Assembly (NCBI GenBank): GCA_964495705.1
Contig: CAZBWS010000052.1
Span: 1-17,964 of the forward strand
Direction: 5' to 3'
DNA length: 17,964 nucleotides
From: CAZBWS01 sp964495705
GTDB lineage: Bacteria; Pseudomonadota; Gammaproteobacteria; HTCC5015
Below, piece by piece: positions 13,288-17,964 of the stretch; within the stretch, counting starts at the first letter, position 1; every line of letters begins with the position of its first letter. A program made the position numbers and the translations under genes. The notes under the pieces are model-generated. The model did not search any database, was not told the origin of the DNA, and saw only the letters and a list, made by a program, of their open reading frames with translations.

Positions 13288-14721
13288 TTATTGTTTTAGC
13301 AATGCCAGTTGGGTTCGGCCAAGTGTGTCTAGCTGGGCTAGTAGTGGCGAGCTCACAGACTGAAAATCACTAAGATATTTCTTAGCCAATGGTTTAGCTG
13401 TTGGTAGCTTTACCGTTAAGGGGTTGCGATGTGTGCCATTGACGCGGAACTCATAATGTAAGTGTGGTCCGGTCGCCCAACCAGTTTGTCCAACATAGCC
13501 AATCGTTTGACCCTGCTTTACACGGCTGCCTTTTCTGGCCTTGCTATTGAACTTAGACATGTGTGCATACAATGTGTTGTAAGTGTTGCCGTGTTGCACA
13601 ATGACAACATTGCCATAGCCGCGCTGCTTGCCTCTAAAAATGATTTTTCCATCACCTGCTGAGTAAATAGGTGTGCCAGTGCGTGCGGCATAATCGACAC
13701 CACGGTGGGGGCGCTTGGTTTTGTAGATGGGGTGCAGGCGATTGGGGTTGAACTTTGATGATATACGCGTGAAGTGTACTGGGCTGCGTAAAAAAGCTTT
13801 GCGCAGGCTTTTGCCATCGGGAGAGAAGTAGTCGCTATCGCCTTTTTCATTCGTGTAGCGAACAGCCCTTACTACCCGGCCTCGGTTAATAAATTCAGCG
13901 GCTAAAATGGGGCCGTCTTTGATTTTTTCGCCGTCGCGGTGATACTCGTCCCAAATGATATTGAATGTGTCGCCCTTACGGACATCTAGCGCAAAATCGA
14001 TGTCGTAACCAAAAATGCTGGCCATTTCCATAATCAAGTTATCACTCAGGCCAGAGTTTTTTGCGGCCCCGTACATGGAGCTCTGGATCGTTGCCGATGT
14101 GCGGTTTTGATGGATTTCAAAAGGTCTATCTATTGTGCTTACTGTAAATGCACGGCTTTCTTTGTTGACAATTAAGCGTTCAGTCTGGCTTAGGTCATAG
14201 CTTAATGCGAGTAACTCCCCCGCTTTGCTATTTTGGTACTTGATTGTGTCGCCTGGCTTTATCCGCGCTAGCTGCTCGATACCGTTGCCACTTTGCATGA
14301 GCTTATGTATTTCTTGTGCACTAATGCCTTCTCGTTGAGCTATACGGGCAAGAGTATCCCCGCTCTTAACCATTGCTGTTTTCCATTGGGCAGCGTGAAC
14401 CGTTTCTATGGTTTCTGTTGTGACCTGTGTGTCGGGAAGCTCAAGCTTAAAGTCTAGCTTTTGACTTAATGGGGGAGACAATGGTGCCTCCAAGCTAACA
14501 ATGGAGGAGGCTTGGGTTTCTTCCGATTCGAACAGAAACAGTAGGCTGCTGACGCCGACAATTGCAAGCACGAGCGAATGGAAGCGCCAATTGCCAATTA
14601 ACCTTGCTAACCAATGTTTTTTCCTCACATTTCGAGGACTTGCATAGGAGTCTTTGTAATCTAGTTTCATTTTTACTGCTAATTGCTCGAATTTATTACG
14701 TTTTTTACCTAGGCGTACCAT
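13288..14721 (-). CDS. mepM: Membrane-anchored LysM/M23 peptidoglycan endopeptidase (MepM-like)
   Basis: A likely zinc endopeptidase that cuts peptide crosslinks in peptidoglycan. Counting from the ATG at 14721 (477 residues) it has a basic cytoplasmic tail (1-43), one membrane segment (about 47-64), an OapA/LysM-type wall-binding region (117-161), a Csd3-like middle domain (about 180-300) and an M23 catalytic domain. Zinc residues are His339 and Asp343 in HRGVD, and His422 in the HLH motif (420-422); His387 is also conserved. The metal site looks complete. A GTG at 14751 or an ATG at 14670 could be the start instead; none has a strong Shine-Dalgarno sequence. It is cotranscribed with anmK and divergent from tyrS. 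Confidence 0.9.
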   Translation of the reverse strand: MVRLGKKRNKFEQLAVKMKLDYKDSYASPRNVRKKHWLARLIGNWRFHSLVLAIVGVSSLLFLFESEETQASSIVSLEAPLSPPLSQKLDFKLELPDTQVTTETIETVHAAQWKTAMVKSGDTLARIAQREGISAQEIHKLMQSGNGIEQLARIKPGDTIKYQNSKAGELLALSYDLSQTERLIVNKESRAFTVSTIDRPFEIHQNRTSATIQSSMYGAAKNSGLSDNLIMEMASIFGYDIDFALDVRKGDTFNIIWDEYHRDGEKIKDGPILAAEFINRGRVVRAVRYTNEKGDSDYFSPDGKSLRKAFLRSPVHFTRISSKFNPNRLHPIYKTKRPHRGVDYAARTGTPIYSAGDGKIIFRGKQRGYGNVVIVQHGNTYNTLYAHMSKFNSKARKGSRVKQGQTIGYVGQTGWATGPHLHYEFRVNGTHRNPLTVKLPTAKPLAKKYLSDFQSVSSPLLAQLDTLGRTQLALLKQ

Positions 14722-14868
14722 AGCTTCATCATTTCTATGGGTCAATATCACAGACCAAACTAGGTCGCCAATAGTTGCTGAAAACTAGAAAATACTTGGC
14801 TTTTTCAGATAAATCCGTAAGGTTGCGCCTATAAATTTGATGACAGCAAAAATTACGGTAGAAAGCCC

Positions 14869-16065
14869 ATGAGTATTGAGAAGAGCTTAGAAATTATTCG
14901 TCGCGGAGCTGAAGAGATCCTAGTCGAAGAAGAGCTGATAAAAAAACTTAAAGAATCTCGCCCTTTACGGGTTAAAGCGGGTTTTGACCCTACCGCACCA
15001 GATTTGCATTTAGGGCATACCGTTCTGCTAAATAAGCTCAAGCAATTTCAGGATTTGGGCCATGAAATTCAATTTCTGATTGGTGATTTTACTGGGATGA
15101 TTGGTGACCCTACCGGTAAAAATGCAACTCGTAAGCCCTTGACTCCTGAGGATGTTCAGCGCAACGCGGAAACTTATAAAGAACAGGTTTTCAAGGTTTT
15201 AGATGAGTCAAAAACTCACGTTGTATTTAATTCTCAATGGATGGGGGGAATGTCTGCTGCGGATATGATCCAGCTAGCATCTAAACAGACGGTGGCAAGA
15301 ATGCTGGAGCGCGATGATTTTAAGAAGCGTTACAGTGGCAATCAGCCTATTGCGATCCATGAGTTTTTGTACCCCATGATTCAGGGTTGGGATTCTGTGG
15401 AAATGCAGGCGGATGTTGAGCTGGGTGGTACAGACCAGAAGTTTAATTTACTAATGGGGCGCGAGTTACAGAAAAGTCAGGGGCAGGAACCACAAGTGGT
15501 ATTGATGATGCCGATTCTTGAAGGCTTGGACGGGATACAGAAAATGTCCAAATCTCTACAGAACTATATAGGCATTAACGAAGCGCCTGACGAGATGTTT
15601 GGCAAGATAATGTCTATCTCAGATGATTTGATGTGGCGTTATTTTGAGTTGTTAAGTTTCCGTAGTCTGGGCGAGATTGAGGATTTTAAACTGCAAATTG
15701 AAGAGGGGCAAAACCCGCGAGACATTAAGTTTGAGCTGGGTAAGGAGATTGTTGCTCGATTTCATGATCAAGCCTCTGCAGACCAGGCACAGGCTAACTT
15801 TGTTGCGCGTTTCCAAAAGGGCGCAATGCCCGACGAAATAGATGAGAAGTCAGTGTCAGCTAAAGACGGTGAAATTGGCTTGCCTCAGTTGCTCAAAGAG
15901 TCTGGATTATGCAGTAGTACTTCGGATGCGATGCGTATGATTAAGCAAGGCGCTGTCAAGATAGAAGGTGAACGTATCGATGACAAATCATATGCTGTCG
16001 CTATGGGAAGTACGCAAATATACCAGGTCGGCAAACGCCGCTTCGCGAAGGTGACTGTTTGCTAG
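14869..16065 (+). CDS. tyrS: Tyrosyl-tRNA synthetase
   Basis: This essential enzyme charges tRNA-Tyr in the cytoplasm. The 398-residue product carries the class I motifs HLGH (47-50, the HIGH motif) and KMSKS (225-229), and an S4-like RNA-binding domain from about residue 335 (QLLKESGLCSSTSDAMRMIKQG). The start MSIEKSLEIIRRGAEEIL and the spacing of motifs suggest the TyrZ-type enzyme found in Pseudomonas rather than E. coli TyrS. The Shine-Dalgarno sequence is weak (GAAAG). I see no T-box leader in the upstream 117 bases, as expected for a gammaproteobacterium. Confidence 0.97.
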   Translation: MSIEKSLEIIRRGAEEILVEEELIKKLKESRPLRVKAGFDPTAPDLHLGHTVLLNKLKQFQDLGHEIQFLIGDFTGMIGDPTGKNATRKPLTPEDVQRNAETYKEQVFKVLDESKTHVVFNSQWMGGMSAADMIQLASKQTVARMLERDDFKKRYSGNQPIAIHEFLYPMIQGWDSVEMQADVELGGTDQKFNLLMGRELQKSQGQEPQVVLMMPILEGLDGIQKMSKSLQNYIGINEAPDEMFGKIMSISDDLMWRYFELLSFRSLGEIEDFKLQIEEGQNPRDIKFELGKEIVARFHDQASADQAQANFVARFQKGAMPDEIDEKSVSAKDGEIGLPQLLKESGLCSSTSDAMRMIKQGAVKIEGERIDDKSYAVAMGSTQIYQVGKRRFAKVTVC

Positions 16066-16192
16066 GAAATTTACTTTGCTAAACTGAGCCAAGCTCTTCT
16101 TAATAGCGATTTCTCATGTTTAGGCGACAGCTTGTTGTGATTTGTCGGTAGCGAACCTTGCTATTTCTAGCTGTTACTTGTAGTTTTTGGCT

Positions 16193-17269
16193 ATGAGGTT
16201 CTTGTTTCTTGTTATTGTGCTTTTGTTTGTTTCCGCTTGCGCACAGCAGGTGCTCAAGCCTGTTCCTGTGATTGAACCCACTATTACGTACGAAGAACCC
16301 CCTGTAGCAGAGTGTGTTTCACTGTTTGCTGTAGGAGATATGATGCTAGGGGGGACTGCCGTGCCGACACTCAATGAATTTGGCTACGATTACCCGTTTG
16401 AAAAGACGGCGGATCTACTGTCAGCAGCTGATATTACAGTTGGCAATCTTGAGACGGCTCTCACTTATCGAGGCGAGCCCTTCGAAAAAAAGTATACTTT
16501 TAGAAATTCGCCAGAAAAAGTGCCGGAGGCATTAAAAAGAGCGGGATTCGATTTAGTAAGCCTAGCCAATAATCACTCTATGGATTATGGGGTGGAAGGT
16601 TTACAGGATACTTTGCTGGCGCTTAATAATGTAGATTTACTTTCTGTAGGTGCTGGAATGAACCAAGCACAAGCAAGACAGTCAGAAATTATAGAAAGCA
16701 ATGGTCAAAAAATTGGGTTTTTAGCTTATTCGCTGACATTTCCTGAAGAGTTCTGGGCAGAAGAGGGTCGGCCGGGTACGGCTTTTGGTCATGCGGCTCA
16801 TGTCAAAAAAGATGTGAAAAATTTGAAAGATTTAGTTGATCATGTAGTTGTGCAGTTTCATTGGGGCAGAGAAGGGACAACGGAGCTGCGCGACTACCAG
16901 GTAGCTCTGGGGCGCGGATCTATAGATGCTGGGGCATCTGTGGTATTGGGGCATCACCCGCATATTCTTCAGGCTATCGAACAATATAAGGAAGGAGTTA
17001 TTTATTATAGCCTGGGTAATTTCTCCTTTGGTTCATTTAGTAATAGTGTGCAAGTTGGAGGTATTGCCAATGTCCAGCTTTGTCCAAAGAGTGTGGAGCG
17101 TTTTGCGCTGCAATTTGTAGATGTGAATAACTATAGAGTTCGATTTAGACCTCTTCCTATTATTGCAAGCGATGCAGTCAAGCCATTTCAGAGCTTAAGA
17201 GAGTTGTCTATATTAAGAAAAACAAATCTAAGACTGGTAGGTAATGAGGTTGAAGGTAGTTATGAATAG
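16193..17269 (+). CDS. CapA-family metallophosphatase-like lipoprotein
   Basis: The 358-residue protein begins with a hydrophobic signal ending in the lipobox V-S-A-C (Cys16). The rest is a CapA/PgsA-type calcineurin-like domain: FAVGDMMLGG (45-54), then VGNLETALT, SLANNHSMDYG, VVQFHWGRE, VLGHHPHILQ and YYSLGNFSFG. These Asp, Asn and His residues form the expected metal site. CapA proteins act in poly-gamma-glutamate capsule or related polymer metabolism, but no capB or capC is present, so the role here is open. The ATG at 16193 is preferred over a TTG two codons earlier; the Shine-Dalgarno sequence is poor. The 127-base gap after tyrS has no clear terminator, so some read-through is possible. 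Confidence 0.88.
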   Translation: MRFLFLVIVLLFVSACAQQVLKPVPVIEPTITYEEPPVAECVSLFAVGDMMLGGTAVPTLNEFGYDYPFEKTADLLSAADITVGNLETALTYRGEPFEKKYTFRNSPEKVPEALKRAGFDLVSLANNHSMDYGVEGLQDTLLALNNVDLLSVGAGMNQAQARQSEIIESNGQKIGFLAYSLTFPEEFWAEEGRPGTAFGHAAHVKKDVKNLKDLVDHVVVQFHWGREGTTELRDYQVALGRGSIDAGASVVLGHHPHILQAIEQYKEGVIYYSLGNFSFGSFSNSVQVGGIANVQLCPKSVERFALQFVDVNNYRVRFRPLPIIASDAVKPFQSLRELSILRKTNLRLVGNEVEGSYE

Positions 17270-17780
17270 TAGAATACAAAGTGTAGTAGTGCTTATTTTA
17301 TCTATTGCGATAACAAATGTTGTTGAGGCGAGAGGGCAGCGGCAGCGCTGCAATGATTCCAAGGTTGCAACTACTCCCACAAGCGACTTTGTTATTAATA
17401 GCAACGGTACGGCAGTACATAAGAAAACGGGTTTGATGTGGAAGCGCTGCATAGAAGGCTTGGATGGTTCTCGCTGCCAGGGCAAGCCTAAAAAGATATT
17501 TTGGGATGATATGGTTCGAGAATATAAGGCTCCTCGCTTTGCGGGTATGAGTGATTGGCGAGTTCCTACAGTTGATGAGCTTAAGTCGATAATAGAGAAG
17601 AAGTGTAGAGGCCCAGCACTTAACCTAGAAGTGTTTCCCGATGGCTCGAAGTTCTCTAATTGGACATCTAGTGAAGTAGAGGGCGGAGATAAGGTTTGGC
17701 AAATGTATATTACTAGTGGTGTGGCCATTAAGGCGACCAAGGCCGTAGCGTCTGCCCTTAGGCTTGTTCGCACACCTTAG
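17262..17780 (+). CDS. Secreted DUF1566 (Lcl C-terminal-like) protein
   Basis: The 172-residue protein starts with a probable signal peptide (MNSRIQSVVVLILSIAITNVVEA). The remainder follows the DUF1566 pattern: GTAVHKKTGLMWKRC, FAGMSDWRVPTVDELKSII, SNWTSSEV and a final SALRLVR. It has four Cys after the signal, which could form two disulfides. Function of the domain is unknown; it resembles C-type-lectin-like folds in some secreted proteins. The ATG at 17262, with AAGGT upstream, overlaps the capA-like stop by eight bases; an in-frame ATG at 17244 is an alternative. Overlap implies coupled translation with the CapA-like lipoprotein. Confidence 0.85.
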   Translation: MNSRIQSVVVLILSIAITNVVEARGQRQRCNDSKVATTPTSDFVINSNGTAVHKKTGLMWKRCIEGLDGSRCQGKPKKIFWDDMVREYKAPRFAGMSDWRVPTVDELKSIIEKKCRGPALNLEVFPDGSKFSNWTSSEVEGGDKVWQMYITSGVAIKATKAVASALRLVRTP

Positions 17781-17803
17781 TTTATTTAAAGGCTTTGATT
17801 TTT

Positions 17804-17830
17804 AATGGCTGCTTAATAGTAGCCATTTTT
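17804..17830 (+). terminator. Intrinsic terminator after the DUF1566 gene
   Basis: AATGGCTGCT (17804-17813) pairs with AGTAGCCATT (17818-17827), with one G-T pair and a TAAT loop, followed by more Ts. It separates the capA/DUF1566 pair from the next promoter. Confidence 0.85.
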
Positions 17831-17859
17831 ATTTAATGCCAATTAAATTAAAAAGAGGC

Positions 17860-17887
17860 TTGCGGCTTGTTTTTTCCTCTGTATAAT
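17860..17887 (+). promoter_or_regulatory. Strong promoter, probably for a stable RNA operon beyond the window
   Basis: A -35 TTGCGG (17860-17865), a 16-base spacer and a perfect -10 TATAAT (17882-17887) are followed by a GC-rich discriminator (TCGCCGCCC), a mark of stringently controlled rRNA and tRNA promoters. The leader can form a hairpin of AAACGG (17902-17907) with CCGTTT (17923-17928). No coding start or rRNA body is seen up to the end. In Pseudomonas an rRNA operon follows tyrS, as I recall, which fits. Confidence 0.6.
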
Positions 17888-17964
17888 TCGCCGCCCAGCC
17901 CAAACGGGGTGGTAGCCAAAAGCCGTTTCAATAAGTCTTTTAGGTGAATGTTTTAAGTTTGTTT

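Noticed and set aside
16125..16147. Small inverted repeat CGACA/TGTCG after tyrS as a terminator
   Set aside because: Only five base pairs with a 13-base loop and no T-run.
1..17964. CRISPR arrays, transposases, integrases, toxin-antitoxin pairs, phage-defence genes
   Set aside because: None found on either strand; no regularly spaced repeats and no recognisable mobile or defence genes.

Overview
The window looks like a chromosomal segment of a gammaproteobacterium, probably a marine one related to Pseudomonas or Cellvibrionales. This rests on the gene families and on a gene order I recall from Pseudomonas (argC, a DUF6776-type protein, bactofilin, erpA, anmK, an M23 peptidase, tyrS, then rRNA). 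No database search was possible.

Layout. Positions 1-149 hold the first 25 codons of a leftward lipoprotein gene behind a Fur-box promoter. Positions 149-3961 are a leftward ferric-iron ABC transporter operon (fbpA-fbpB-fbpC) with its own Fur box. Positions 4137-5404 are a leftward bfd-tlpA-like-hemJ operon whose promoter overlaps a third Fur box. From 5550 rightward come argC, a membrane coiled-coil protein and a bactofilin, then erpA behind its own promoter and closed by a strong bidirectional terminator. Next are a short-form citrate synthase (8497-9630), two bacterioferritin subunits (9848 region, 9835-10785) and an AdeT-like solute-binding protein (10901-12178). Convergent to these are anmK and an M23/LysM peptidase (12183-14721). 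Then tyrS, a CapA-family lipoprotein and a DUF1566 protein read rightward. The window ends just after a strong promoter with a GC-rich discriminator, of the kind that drives stable RNA.

How the genes fit together. The first 10.8 kb is rich in iron genes: uptake (FbpABC), storage (two bacterioferritins), release (Bfd), Fe-S insertion (ErpA) and heme synthesis (HemJ). Three good Fur boxes (each 12 of 14 positions of the 7-1-7 core) and one weaker candidate support common regulation. The two bacterioferritin subunits are complementary: one keeps the heme ligand and has lost most ferroxidase residues, the other keeps the ferroxidase site and has lost the heme ligand. A second theme is the cell wall: bactofilin, an M23 peptidase with a cytoplasmic tail and AnmK. 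The citrate synthase/bacterioferritin/AdeT block lies inside this set, and the capA/DUF1566 pair lies between tyrS and the putative stable-RNA promoter. Both look like later insertions into the order I recall.

I found no transposase, integrase, CRISPR array, tRNA or rRNA gene body. No gene-free stretch exceeds 300 bases; the longest is 8217-8496. I do not see a clearly new multi-gene system. The best candidates for a second look are the terminator-like hairpin inside fbpB, the bactofilin/M23 neighbourhood, the probably leaderless Fur-controlled bfd, and the capA/DUF1566 pair.
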